DNA from: Deltaproteobacteria bacterium
Lineage (GTDB): Bacteria; Desulfobacterota; Desulfomonilia; UBA1062
NCBI GenBank assembly: GCA_018434685.1
Contig: JAHDOV010000004.1
Location: 474,808 to 538,807 of the forward strand
Reading direction: 5' to 3'
Length of the DNA: 64,000 nt
This document shows positions 18,310-26,488 of this stretch, in pieces. The position numbers and the translations under genes are program-made. Numbering within the stretch: the stretch's first letter is position 1; each line of letters begins with the position of its first letter. The notes beneath the pieces were generated by a model. That model searched no databases and was not told the origin of the DNA. It saw only the letters and a program-made list of their open reading frames with translations.

Positions 18310-19568
18310 TGCCGGTCTCCTGCAAGGCGCACGATCTGTTCACGTAGTATCTCGGATGCGTGTTCGATGTCGCCCCTGGTCTGGCGGGGTATGGGTATGT
18401 GGTCAAAAAACAGGGGCTCACCGATCCGTATCTTCACGGGTGACCGCTCGATGGTGGAGGTCCACCGGGGCATGAGTTCGTATGCGCCGGAAATCCCCAC
18501 GGGGATAACGGGTTTGCCCAGGGCGAGCACGAGCCGCATGGTGCCGTACTTGAAGGGGAGGAGGCTGTTATCCCAGGTGCGTTCCCCTTCCGGGAATATC
18601 CCGAGGACGTGTCCCTGCTGAACAATGCGGATGGCATTTCTGAGGGCCTGAACATCCGTAGTGTAGCGGCGTACGGGGAATGCCCGTGCGCGTTTGAGCG
18701 CCCAGGAAAGGAGACGGTTGCGGTACTCGGAATTCTTGGCCATGAACCAGATGTTGCGTCTGGTGAATACCCCGAGGATGATGGAGTCGAGGAACGAGGT
18801 GTGGTTCGACAGGAGTACGGCACCGCCGTGTTCGGGCAGGTGCTCAATCCCCGAGATGTCCACCGAGAAGGCGGCCTTGATGATGGGCCTCGCGAGTGAG
18901 CGGACCAGGGCAAAAACAGGGCTGTGATCACTCTTGTACCATCTCCTGACCGGTACGTGGAGGGTTTTATGGCCCGGTGCTCTGCCGGGCTTCTCCCTCA
19001 CAGTGCCCGCCAAGCGCAGCCGCGGATAGAATTCTATGATCCTCTCCGGGCTGTGGTAGCTGACCAGGGCCTTGCGGAGCAGGTCTTCCCATTTCTTCCC
19101 CGACTCCTGATCGAAGTCGAAGAACAATGCCCCCTGCTCGCGGGATACCACGATGATGGTGTTCGACTCGATGGTCAGCGAGGTTATCTCCTCAAAGGCT
19201 ATGGCTATGACCGCCTTCTCCCCGGAGAAGGTGAGCTCGTTCTCCTTGAGGGCGAGTACGCCGGAATCTGCATAAGCTCTTGTATACTGAGATGATATAA
19301 CTCCCGAAAAACCCTTATAGATCCCGGTGATCGCCTCCCGGGAAAGCCGCACCCGGGAACTCTTCACGAGGATTCCTTCCTGGGGCAGGGGGAGATCGAA
19401 TGCCTGGACCCGGCCGTACCAGTAGGCGATCGAGTTTCTCTGGCCGTCGATGGATATCTCTGAGCGGGAAAGGATCTCCACCGGCGCATCACAGGATAGA
19501 CACCGCGAATCTTTCAACCAGTCGAAACCTCCACACAACGGACACCGATAGAGAATTTCAGTTATCAT
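18306..19568 (-). CDS. Zinc-ribbon/PlsC acyltransferase fusion
   Basis: This 420-residue protein has three parts. An N-terminal zinc ribbon has CPLCGG and CLSC. A middle region of about residues 45-200 is beta-rich and PH/GRAM-like in pattern. The C-terminal PlsC acyltransferase (about 215-415) has NHTSFLDS (catalytic His and Asp), FPEGERTWD and PVIPVGISGAYE. The C-terminal domain should acylate lysophospholipid or a related acceptor at the inner face of the membrane. The N-terminal additions are not part of standard 1-acylglycerol-3-phosphate acyltransferase and may sense lipids or partners. Its ATG overlaps an upstream stop as TAATG. Confidence 0.88.
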   Translation of the reverse strand: MITEILYRCPLCGGFDWLKDSRCLSCDAPVEILSRSEISIDGQRNSIAYWYGRVQAFDLPLPQEGILVKSSRVRLSREAITGIYKGFSGVISSQYTRAYADSGVLALKENELTFSGEKAVIAIAFEEITSLTIESNTIIVVSREQGALFFDFDQESGKKWEDLLRKALVSYHSPERIIEFYPRLRLAGTVREKPGRAPGHKTLHVPVRRWYKSDHSPVFALVRSLARPIIKAAFSVDISGIEHLPEHGGAVLLSNHTSFLDSIILGVFTRRNIWFMAKNSEYRNRLLSWALKRARAFPVRRYTTDVQALRNAIRIVQQGHVLGIFPEGERTWDNSLLPFKYGTMRLVLALGKPVIPVGISGAYELMPRWTSTIERSPVKIRIGEPLFFDHIPIPRQTRGDIEHASEILREQIVRLAGDRQ

Positions 19569-19738
19569 TACTGTAGAGTATAGCCCAGTTTTATGGACTT
19601 GTACACCTCTTCCATGGGCGAATGCAGATCCTTGCCCTGTACCGGGATGGATTTCCCGGTCTCAAGGGCAAGGGTGCCGGACGTGAGGCGTTACCGGAGA
19701 AGGGCTGCGAGGTCATACCCGGTACAAGGAGTCGACAC
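19568..19738 (-). pseudogene. Possible small or broken gene coupled to the acyltransferase
   Basis: A protein-like frame ends ...MEEVYKSIKLGYTLQ with a TAA that overlaps the acyltransferase ATG (TAATG). The last 40 codons after an in-frame TAA (19691-19693) lack a normal start apart from an internal ATG 15 codons from the end. The same frame continues upstream of that TAA to a GTG at 19738. Either a nonsense mutation split a 56-codon gene, or only the short distal piece is translated, or this is chance. The stretch also folds into strong hairpins (see 19630-19726). Confidence 0.3.
19630..19726 (-). promoter_or_regulatory. Alternative hairpins in the acyltransferase-rnj leader
   Basis: Arms 19630-19638 and 19665-19673 pair perfectly (9 bp) and enclose a second perfect 6-bp stem (19642-19647 with 19654-19659). 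The segment 19638-19646 can instead pair perfectly over 9 bp with 19718-19726. The two folds exclude each other, as in attenuators. No ligand or terminator T-run is evident. Confidence 0.35.
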
Positions 19739-19781
19739 CGCTCGTGCCCCAAAGGTTCCGGGAAGAGAGATGGGTGCGGGG

Positions 19782-20114
19782 TTATTCGCCTGCTTCCATC
19801 AGGGTATTCATGAGCCCGTCGAGCATGTCTTCCCTGGTGCTGATGGCGGACAGGATCGCCTCGAAGCCTCTTTGTGCCCGCATCATGTCGCAGATTTCCC
19901 GGGGGAGATCCACGTTCGAGCTCTCGTGCCCGTCACCGTCCGGCGCACCCGGCGTGGTGGTTCTCGAGGTGATTGCCGAGACCTGACCGGTTGCATCCGC
20001 GGCAAGGGTAGTCCTGATGGAGCGATACTCCCGGGTATTGAGGTTTGCCGTATTCGACGAGGCGTTTGCCAGGAGGATTCCGTTGGCTTGGAGCGCAGAA
20101 ATGAGGTCTGACAT
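19782..20114 (-). CDS. Orphan flagellar basal-body rod-like protein
   Basis: A 110-residue protein whose start (SDLISALQANGILLANASSN) and end (DLPREICDMMRAQRGFEAIL) match the N- and C-terminal rod motifs of FlgC/FlgE-type flagellar axial proteins, with almost no middle domain. It is shorter than FlgC (about 135). No other flagellar gene is in the window, so it may be an orphan paralogue rather than part of a working rod. The ATG at 20114 is chosen because AAGGGAGAG lies just upstream; the ATG at 20132 would bury that site. It diverges from the kinase gene with about 47 bases between them. Confidence 0.7.
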   Translation of the reverse strand: MSDLISALQANGILLANASSNTANLNTREYRSIRTTLAADATGQVSAITSRTTTPGAPDGDGHESSNVDLPREICDMMRAQRGFEAILSAISTREDMLDGLMNTLMEAGE

Positions 20115-20161
20115 AAACTCTCCCTTGCTCATTTATCGGATGCGTGGCTATAATCTTGAGC

Positions 20162-21634
20162 ATGAAGAAGCGCGGGCTGCTCGAGAAGCTCATAATCGCC
20201 TACGCGGTGTTTCTCGTCGTGCTGGTGGGGCTCACCGTTGTGCTGGTGTATGTGTCCTCACGGATCAGCAGCATGACCTCGGAGATCTATCTGGTGGATT
20301 ACCGGAAGAAAGAGATCTCGGATAAACTCATTGAAGACCTCATATCCATGGAAGAGAGCGGCAAACAGTATCTCCTGCTCCGGAAGGACTCGTACAAGGA
20401 ACTGCTCGAGGAGAAGGAAAAGGATATTGTCAGTGCGTGGGCATACCTGTGCTCGGAGGATATCTGCTACGACGATCAGGAGCGGAAGATCGTCAGCGGG
20501 GGTATGCGGGTGTGGCAGAGCTTCATCGATCGGTTCAATGATCAGGCGGCGCAGGTCCCGGACGACAAGGTGGATATCGAGCAGCTCTTCCGGGACAACA
20601 GCAAGGACCTGGACACCCTGGTGGGCTTCGCCAGGTATGTAAACGGCAGGGCCATAAAGTCTCTCGACGGGAAGATCGTTTTTCTCAAGGGCCTCGGAGA
20701 CCAGGTGATGACCTTCACGTGGTGGGCATTGGGGTTGGCGATCAGCATCGGGCTGATCGTTCCGCTGATCATCTACAAGAGCATCACCAAGGATCTTGCC
20801 ACGATCCGTGCCGGCATCAGACACATCGGTCAGGGCGATTTCTCGTACAAGATTCCGCTGGATTCAAGGGACGAACTGGGGATGCTCGCCGAGTCGTTCA
20901 ATAAGATGGCCATTCGCCTCAAAGAACTCGACGACATGAAGTCAGAATTCATCTCCATCGTCTCCCACGAGCTCAAGACCCCGCTCACCTCCATGAAAGA
21001 GGCCGCCAATCTCCTCATGGAAGGTGTGGGAGGGCCCCTGGATGAAAAGCAGATGAGACTCTTATCCATTATGGAACAGGGCATCAAGAGGCTGCTCAAG
21101 ATCATTGCAGAGCTTCTGGAAATCTCGAAGCTGGAGAGCGGGATGGTGGAACTGTACCTGGAGCCGCACGATATGAACGACATCGTGGCCGGATTCGTCT
21201 CAGAGATCAAGCCCTATGCCGATACCAGGGGCATCGACATCCGGGTGACCTATCTGGACAGGGGGTGCACGGGGGTGATGGACAAAAACAAGATCCTCCA
21301 GGTGTTGACAAATCTGACCCATAATGCGATCAAATATTCTCACGAAGGTTCCACCGTGGATGTGAGAATCCGGCAGCCGGACGAAGATATTGTGGTGGAG
21401 ATCGAAGATTACGGGAAGGGAGTCCCCGAGGAAGATATCCCGCTTATATTCGAGAAATTCTATCAGTCGAAAACAACGAGAGGACACAGCGGGATCGGTC
21501 TCGGACTCGCAATCTCCAAGAGCATAGTCGATGCTCACGGGGGGCGGATATATGCAAAGAGCACTGAAGGTAAAGGGAGCGTATTTTCTTTCTCTGTGCC
21601 TGTTATGCCTAAGCTTTCTCCTGACGGGATGTGA
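20162..21634 (+). CDS. HAMP sensor histidine kinase (GlrK-like)
   Basis: This is a 490-residue membrane kinase. It has membrane segments at about 8-30 and 185-205 that flank a periplasmic helical domain, a HAMP linker, a dimerisation domain with the phospho-acceptor H269 in SHELKTPL, and an HATPase domain (NLTHNAIKYS, DYGKGVP, GIGLGLAIS). The gene order kinase, coiled-coil lipoprotein, sigma-54 regulator is that of enterobacterial glrK-qseG-glrR. By analogy it senses envelope conditions and phosphorylates the regulator at 22082. The ATG at 20162 is preferred over a GTG at 20144. Its 3' end overlaps the lipoprotein gene by 83 bases. Confidence 0.9.
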   Translation: MKKRGLLEKLIIAYAVFLVVLVGLTVVLVYVSSRISSMTSEIYLVDYRKKEISDKLIEDLISMEESGKQYLLLRKDSYKELLEEKEKDIVSAWAYLCSEDICYDDQERKIVSGGMRVWQSFIDRFNDQAAQVPDDKVDIEQLFRDNSKDLDTLVGFARYVNGRAIKSLDGKIVFLKGLGDQVMTFTWWALGLAISIGLIVPLIIYKSITKDLATIRAGIRHIGQGDFSYKIPLDSRDELGMLAESFNKMAIRLKELDDMKSEFISIVSHELKTPLTSMKEAANLLMEGVGGPLDEKQMRLLSIMEQGIKRLLKIIAELLEISKLESGMVELYLEPHDMNDIVAGFVSEIKPYADTRGIDIRVTYLDRGCTGVMDKNKILQVLTNLTHNAIKYSHEGSTVDVRIRQPDEDIVVEIEDYGKGVPEEDIPLIFEKFYQSKTTRGHSGIGLGLAISKSIVDAHGGRIYAKSTEGKGSVFSFSVPVMPKLSPDGM

Positions 21635-22085
21635 AGCCAACCTCTTCCTGGGAAAGATGGGTGATGCCGAGGAACAGCTCTCATATGGGAAACCCATAGG
21701 GGACGAACTGGAGACAGTACCGCCCATGGTCCCGCCGTCGGTGACGGCACGCCAACGGATAGCGCTCGCTATTGATTCTATCATAGATGGGACTTATAAG
21801 TATAAAGATATAAAGAGAACCCTCGCCGATATCAGGCAGGATCCCTTCATACCCCGATACCTGAAGGTGGAGGCAGGATACCTCCTGGTACTCGTGGAAA
21901 AGATGGAGCGCATGGACCAGTCCCAGGATAAGGCTGCCAAGAAATATGATGAATGTGCCCGGGAACGGACAGAGATGAAGAAAGAGACGGAAACGTTGAA
22001 AGGTGAAATCGAACAGTTGAAGTATAAGCTGCAAAAAATTGAAGAGATTCATATAGATATAGAAAAGAGGCGGGGCCAGCAATGA
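21552..22085 (+). CDS. Coiled-coil lipoprotein of the kinase-regulator operon (QseG-like)
   Basis: A 177-residue lipoprotein with signal sequence and lipobox LLTGC (Cys 27). The mature part is helical and ends in a Lys/Glu-rich coiled coil (about residues 125-177). Position and architecture match QseG, the outer-membrane lipoprotein that activates the kinase GlrK, though sequence similarity is not something I can measure here. The frame starts inside the kinase gene and its 3' end overlaps the regulator ATG by 4 bases. The overlaps at both ends imply fixed stoichiometry. Confidence 0.8.
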   Translation: MQRALKVKGAYFLSLCLLCLSFLLTGCEANLFLGKMGDAEEQLSYGKPIGDELETVPPMVPPSVTARQRIALAIDSIIDGTYKYKDIKRTLADIRQDPFIPRYLKVEAGYLLVLVEKMERMDQSQDKAAKKYDECARERTEMKKETETLKGEIEQLKYKLQKIEEIHIDIEKRRGQQ

Positions 22086-23446
22086 GCAGGGAACATAAGA
22101 TTATTGTGTTGGATGATGAGCCCAATATCGTGGAGGTCATTATCACCCGGCTCGAGACCGTGGGCTTTGCCGCACAGGGATTCACCAAGCCGGACAATGC
22201 CCTCGATGCCTTGAAGAAGAATGACTTCAGCGTGTTCATCACCGACCTGAAGATGCCGGAGATGGACGGCATGGAGGTGTTGCGGCGTGCCAAACAGATC
22301 GATCCCGATATCGAGGTGATCATCTTTACCGCGTATGGCTCCATCGAAGGAGCTGTGCAGGCGATGAAACAGGGGGCGCACGATTATCTGGTAAAACCCT
22401 TTGAACCCATCGAGCTGGTCACAAAGATCGAGAGCGCCATAGAAAAACGTGACCTGAAACAGCGGGTGCGCTACCTCGAACAGGAGGTTGAGGACAGGAT
22501 CGAATACCACATCTATGCGGAGAGCGCGGCGATGAAAAGGGTTCTGTCCCTCGTTCGCCAGGTAGGCAAGTCGGAGGCGAACATCCTGGTCCTGGGAGAA
22601 TCCGGCACCGGAAAAGAGCTCATCGCAAAGATGCTGCACTATGAGAGCAAGCGCAGAGACAAGAAGTTTGTCATCATGGACTGTGGGGCCACTCCTGCCA
22701 ACCTGATCGAGGCCGAGCTGTTCGGCTATGCCCGCGGGGCCTTCACCGGCGCTCACAAAGACAAGCGGGGTATCATCGAGGAGGCGGATACCGGGACGCT
22801 CTTCCTCGACGAGATCGGCAATATCTCCTCCGAGATGCAGACCCGTCTGCTGAGGGTCCTGGAATCCGGAGACTTCCGGCGGATCGGCGATGTTGACCAG
22901 CGGCAGGTGGACATCCGGGTGGTTGCGGCGACAAACGCAGATCTCAAGGCCAAGGTGGAGGAAGGCACCTTCCGGGAGGATCTCTATTACCGGCTCAAGG
23001 TTATCACCATCGATCTGCCCCCGCTGAGGGAACGGAAAGAGGACATCGTCGGATTATCCCAGATCTTTGTCTCCGATTTCAGCAGCAAGACCGGCAAAAA
23101 GGTCACCGGAATCAGCAAGGATGCCATGAACATGCTCCTGGCATACCATTGGCCCGGCAATGTGCGCGAACTGAAGAACATCATCGAGTCGTCCGTTGTC
23201 ATGTGCAACACAGACATGATCACGCCCGACGACATACTCCCCTCGGGTATCTTTGACCATGCGGTGAGTAAGAACGTGGAAGGGCTCAACCCCCTGGAGG
23301 CGCAGGAGAAGGCCATGGTCATACAGGCCCTGAAAAAGGCGGGGGGGATCCAGAAAGATGCCGCCAATATCCTGGGAATCTCGCGCAGGGTCATGCACTA
23401 CAAGATCCGGAAATATAATCTCCACACCGAGAAGACTGATATGTAG
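22082..23446 (+). CDS. Sigma-54-dependent response regulator (GlrR-like)
   Basis: A 454-residue NtrC-family activator. The receiver domain (1-120) has phospho-acceptor D55 in FITDLKMP. The AAA+ domain (about 145-380) has Walker A GESGTGKE, the sigma-54 contact loop GAFTGA and Walker B FLDEIG. The C-terminal Fis-type helix-turn-helix includes AANILGISRRVMHYKI. It should be phosphorylated by the kinase two genes upstream and open sigma-54 promoters. No clear -24/-12 promoter is visible beside it, so its targets are elsewhere. A perfect 12-bp palindrome (23466-23477) follows in the gap before the convergent ABC genes. Confidence 0.93.
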   Translation: MSREHKIIVLDDEPNIVEVIITRLETVGFAAQGFTKPDNALDALKKNDFSVFITDLKMPEMDGMEVLRRAKQIDPDIEVIIFTAYGSIEGAVQAMKQGAHDYLVKPFEPIELVTKIESAIEKRDLKQRVRYLEQEVEDRIEYHIYAESAAMKRVLSLVRQVGKSEANILVLGESGTGKELIAKMLHYESKRRDKKFVIMDCGATPANLIEAELFGYARGAFTGAHKDKRGIIEEADTGTLFLDEIGNISSEMQTRLLRVLESGDFRRIGDVDQRQVDIRVVAATNADLKAKVEEGTFREDLYYRLKVITIDLPPLRERKEDIVGLSQIFVSDFSSKTGKKVTGISKDAMNMLLAYHWPGNVRELKNIIESSVVMCNTDMITPDDILPSGIFDHAVSKNVEGLNPLEAQEKAMVIQALKKAGGIQKDAANILGISRRVMHYKIRKYNLHTEKTDM

Positions 23447-23567
23447 TCAGGGAATCTCGCCTGCCGGCAACGTTGCCTCGATCGCAATGCACCGTATACA
23501 GGGCTCCCCTTTTCAGACGGGGAACGTGCCGATTCCGGTGGACCCGCAAGGGATATTCGCGACAGGT

Positions 23568-24422
23568 TTATACCTGCTTCTTGCTGAAATACAGGTTTGT
23601 CAGTGCCACCGACGAGGTGCACAGGATCAGCAGGAATGAAATGGCATTGATGACCGGGGTGCTGCCGTCCCGAACCTGGAGATACAGGTTGATCGGGAGT
23701 GTTGCCTCGGGCCCCACCAGAAACAGGGTGGTGTTGAAGTTTTCGAACGACATGAGGAATGCCACTGCCGCGCCGCTGATGATCGCGGGCCTGAGAAACT
23801 TCAGCGTGATATGCCAGATTACCTCGAAACGGTTGGCCCCCAGGTTCATGGCCGCCTCCTCCAGTGTGCGGTCGAATTTCTTCAGGCGGGCCGAGACCAC
23901 CAGGGTTACCAGGGTGCTGATAAAGGAGAACTGCCCGAGCACCACGAGCCAGAAGCCCGGTCCGAACAGCCGCACATCCAGACCCCACGATTCCTCAAAG
24001 AAGATCCCCAGGCTGTTGGAGAACACGAGGATGGAGATGCCGAGGATTACACCTGGTATGACCAGAGGCGCGATCATGAGAAAATACAGGGACTGCTTGA
24101 AGCGGAAACTTTCCTGCTCGAACAGGAATGCCCCGCAGGTCCCTACCGTGGTTGAGAGGATGGTGACAAAGAAGGCCACACGGGCACTCACCCAGATGCT
24201 GTCCAGGTTGATCCGGTCGTGGAAGATCCCCACCCGTCCCGGAACGTTCGCAAGGAACCAGTCCAGGGTAAAGCCCTTCCAGGGAAGTGCCGGAAACTGT
24301 GAATCATTGAACGCCAGGATGCAGGTCACCAGCAGCGGTGCGAACAGAAAGGAAAAGTACAGGATGATATAGAGCTTGAACCCCAGCGTATAGGTCCTTG
24401 AATTGGGAAGTGACCGGATCAT
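23568..24422 (-). CDS. potC: Polyamine-type ABC transporter permease PotC
   Basis: This inner-membrane permease has 284 residues and about six membrane segments. It carries the EAA cytoplasmic loop (LEEAAMNLGANRFEVIWHIT) that docks with the ATPase. The ATG at 24422 overlaps the potB stop as ATGA; a much longer frame upstream is a shadow of potB. It is the last gene of a potD-potA-potB-potC operon. Substrate specificity cannot be read from the permease; spermidine or putrescine is the default for this family. Confidence 0.9.
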   Translation of the reverse strand: MIRSLPNSRTYTLGFKLYIILYFSFLFAPLLVTCILAFNDSQFPALPWKGFTLDWFLANVPGRVGIFHDRINLDSIWVSARVAFFVTILSTTVGTCGAFLFEQESFRFKQSLYFLMIAPLVIPGVILGISILVFSNSLGIFFEESWGLDVRLFGPGFWLVVLGQFSFISTLVTLVVSARLKKFDRTLEEAAMNLGANRFEVIWHITLKFLRPAIISGAAVAFLMSFENFNTTLFLVGPEATLPINLYLQVRDGSTPVINAISFLLILCTSSVALTNLYFSKKQV

Positions 24423-25291
24423 TTCACCACCTTGCTCAGTTTCTGGTTGGTCAGTTTCAGTCCGACCCAGATGACCAGAGACGACAGAACCAGGAGCAGG
24501 AAGCCGAAGGCCGATCCCTGGTTCCAGTTGAAGCTGGCAATGAACTGGTTGTAAATCTGTTCGGTGAACCACAGGGAATTCTTTCCGCCCATGAGGTTGG
24601 GGGTGAGGTAATTCCCCAGGGTAAGCATGAACACGACGATGGAACCCGAGACGATGCCGGGAACGGCATGGGGGATGATGATCTTGATGAGGATGCTCCA
24701 CATGTTGGCGCCCAGGTCGTAGGCGGCTTCTATGAGGCTGTCGTCCAGGCTTTCCAGCACCCCGATGAGCGGGACCACCATGAAGAGCATGGACGTGTAG
24801 ACCAGTCCCATGATCATGGTGACATCGTTGTAGAGCATCTCCACCGGTCTGTCCAGGATGCCCGTCTTGAGGAGAAAATGATTGATGACGCCGCTTTCCC
24901 GCAGCAGGATCATCCACCCGTAGACCCTGACCAGTTCACTGACCCAGAACGGCAGCAGCAGGAGCAGGGTCAGGAATCCCTGGAACCTGGGGGCTGCCAC
25001 CTTGGTGATGTAGAAGGCAACAGGCAGGGCTATGACAAAGGTCAGGAAGGTCACCAGGATGGAATAGACGGCAGTACGGACAAAGGTCAGCCAGTAGATG
25101 GGTTCCCTGAAGAAGAGCATATAGTTCGAAAGGCTCCACATGAGCCTTCCGGAATCGTCTTCGGTCCTGAACGACATGAGCAGCAGGTCGATGTGGGGCA
25201 GGACAATGAGCAGGCTCAGCCAGAGCACCACCGGTGTCAGGAAGCATACCAGTGTCCACTGGATATGAAGTTTACCGCTAAAGGCTTTCAT
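24419..25291 (-). CDS. potB: Polyamine-type ABC transporter permease PotB
   Basis: Inner-membrane permease of 290 residues with about six membrane segments and an EAA loop (LIEAAYDLGANMWSILIKII). It should pair with PotC to form the channel. The start at 25291 overlaps the potA stop as ATGA and removes a 12-codon upstream extension that lies inside potA. The gene is fully within the coupled potABC run. Confidence 0.9.
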   Translation of the reverse strand: MKAFSGKLHIQWTLVCFLTPVVLWLSLLIVLPHIDLLLMSFRTEDDSGRLMWSLSNYMLFFREPIYWLTFVRTAVYSILVTFLTFVIALPVAFYITKVAAPRFQGFLTLLLLLPFWVSELVRVYGWMILLRESGVINHFLLKTGILDRPVEMLYNDVTMIMGLVYTSMLFMVVPLIGVLESLDDSLIEAAYDLGANMWSILIKIIIPHAVPGIVSGSIVVFMLTLGNYLTPNLMGGKNSLWFTEQIYNQFIASFNWNQGSAFGFLLLVLSSLVIWVGLKLTNQKLSKVVK

Positions 25292-26373
25292 CTCTCTCGA
25301 AAACAGATACCCGAATCCTTGTCCCACCCGAGTTCAATCTTGTCTCCTTCATCGATGTAGTCGTACTGGCGGTTCTGGGGCAGTGCCACGATCAGCTCCC
25401 TGCGGGAATTCAGCGGGCTGACGAGCAGCTGGCTGTTGGCGCCGTCAAAGAGGATCGAGTTGACCACGACATCGAACCGGTTCAGCTCGGTAAGGCCGGG
25501 GTCCGGCTGGATGAGCATGGCCTCGGGCCTGAGAAACAGGTCCACCCGCTGGCCTGGCTCCAGCTGTTCTTCGGCCCTTGTCCTGAAGATGAGGCCTTCA
25601 TCGGTCCTGATCTCATGATACCGCTCCTGGCCCTGGTGAACCGTTCCGGACCAGGCGTTGTTCTGCCCCACGAACCGGGCCACAAAGGGGGTTTGGGGTT
25701 TGTTGTAGAGATTCTGCGGCGTGTCGAGCTGTTCGAATGTGCCCTGATTCATCACCGCGACATGATCGGACATCACCAGGGCCTCGGACTGGTCATGGGT
25801 GATGTAAATGAAGGTCGTGCCCACCTGGGCCTGCAGTTTTTTCAGCTCCACCTTCATCTGTTCCCGCAGCTTCAGGTCCAGCGCGCCCAGGGGTTCGTCC
25901 AGGAGCAGCACGGTGGGATTGAGCACCAGGCACCGGGCAATGGCTACCCGCTGTTTCTGTCCGCCTGAGATCTGGTCGATCTGTTTCTCGCCGAAGCCGG
26001 GCAGCTCCACCCGATCGAGGATAGCCCGGACCTTTTTCCTGATATCCGCCTTGTTCTCCCTGCGCCGCTGCAGTCCAAAGGCGATATTCTCCTCGACGGT
26101 CATCATGGGGAAGAGGGCAAGCTGCTGGAATATGAGGTTGACCGGGCGCTTGTTGGGGGCGATGCCGGCCATGTCGTTGCCCCGGATATAGATCGTGCCG
26201 GCCGTGGGTTCGGTGAACCCGGCGATCATGCGCAGCAGGGTGGTCTTTCCGCAGCCGGAAGGCCCCAGGATGGAAAAGAAGTCCCCCTGGTTGACCTCAA
26301 AAGATACGCGCTCCACTGCAGTGAACTCGTCGAATTTTTTTGTTATGTCTATAACCGATAGATCGATCTGCAT
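25288..26373 (-). CDS. potA: Polyamine-type ABC transporter ATP-binding protein PotA
   Basis: A 361-residue ATPase with Walker A GPSGCGKT, signature ISGGQKQR, Walker B LLLDEP and the switch His in ITHDQ. A C-terminal TOBE-type regulatory domain spans about residues 270-361. It powers import by the PotBC permease. It follows potD by 115 bases containing a stem-loop, and couples to potB by a 4-base overlap. Confidence 0.94.
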   Translation of the reverse strand: MQIDLSVIDITKKFDEFTAVERVSFEVNQGDFFSILGPSGCGKTTLLRMIAGFTEPTAGTIYIRGNDMAGIAPNKRPVNLIFQQLALFPMMTVEENIAFGLQRRRENKADIRKKVRAILDRVELPGFGEKQIDQISGGQKQRVAIARCLVLNPTVLLLDEPLGALDLKLREQMKVELKKLQAQVGTTFIYITHDQSEALVMSDHVAVMNQGTFEQLDTPQNLYNKPQTPFVARFVGQNNAWSGTVHQGQERYHEIRTDEGLIFRTRAEEQLEPGQRVDLFLRPEAMLIQPDPGLTELNRFDVVVNSILFDGANSQLLVSPLNSRRELIVALPQNRQYDYIDEGDKIELGWDKDSGICFRER

Positions 26374-26415
26374 AATGGTTCCATAACCGGGAAGATGCCC
26401 AAAAGTTTTCTTGAA

Positions 26416-26452
26416 AGAGGTGTGTTGCTCTTTTCAAGAGTAACACACCTCT
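26416..26452 (-). terminator. Stem-loop between potD and potA
   Basis: An 11-bp outer stem and 5-bp inner stem surround a 3-base loop, followed on the minus strand by a short T-rich stretch. It probably gives partial termination or protects the potD message, so that the binding protein is made in excess over PotABC. Confidence 0.55.
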
Positions 26453-26488
26453 ATTTTCCGATCAATCGGATTGTGTCCTCCGGCAGGA

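Noticed and set aside
24398-25360. 320-codon plus-strand frame opposite potB
   Set aside because: It is rich in Glu, Gln, His and Asp, a typical mirror of a hydrophobic permease on the other strand.
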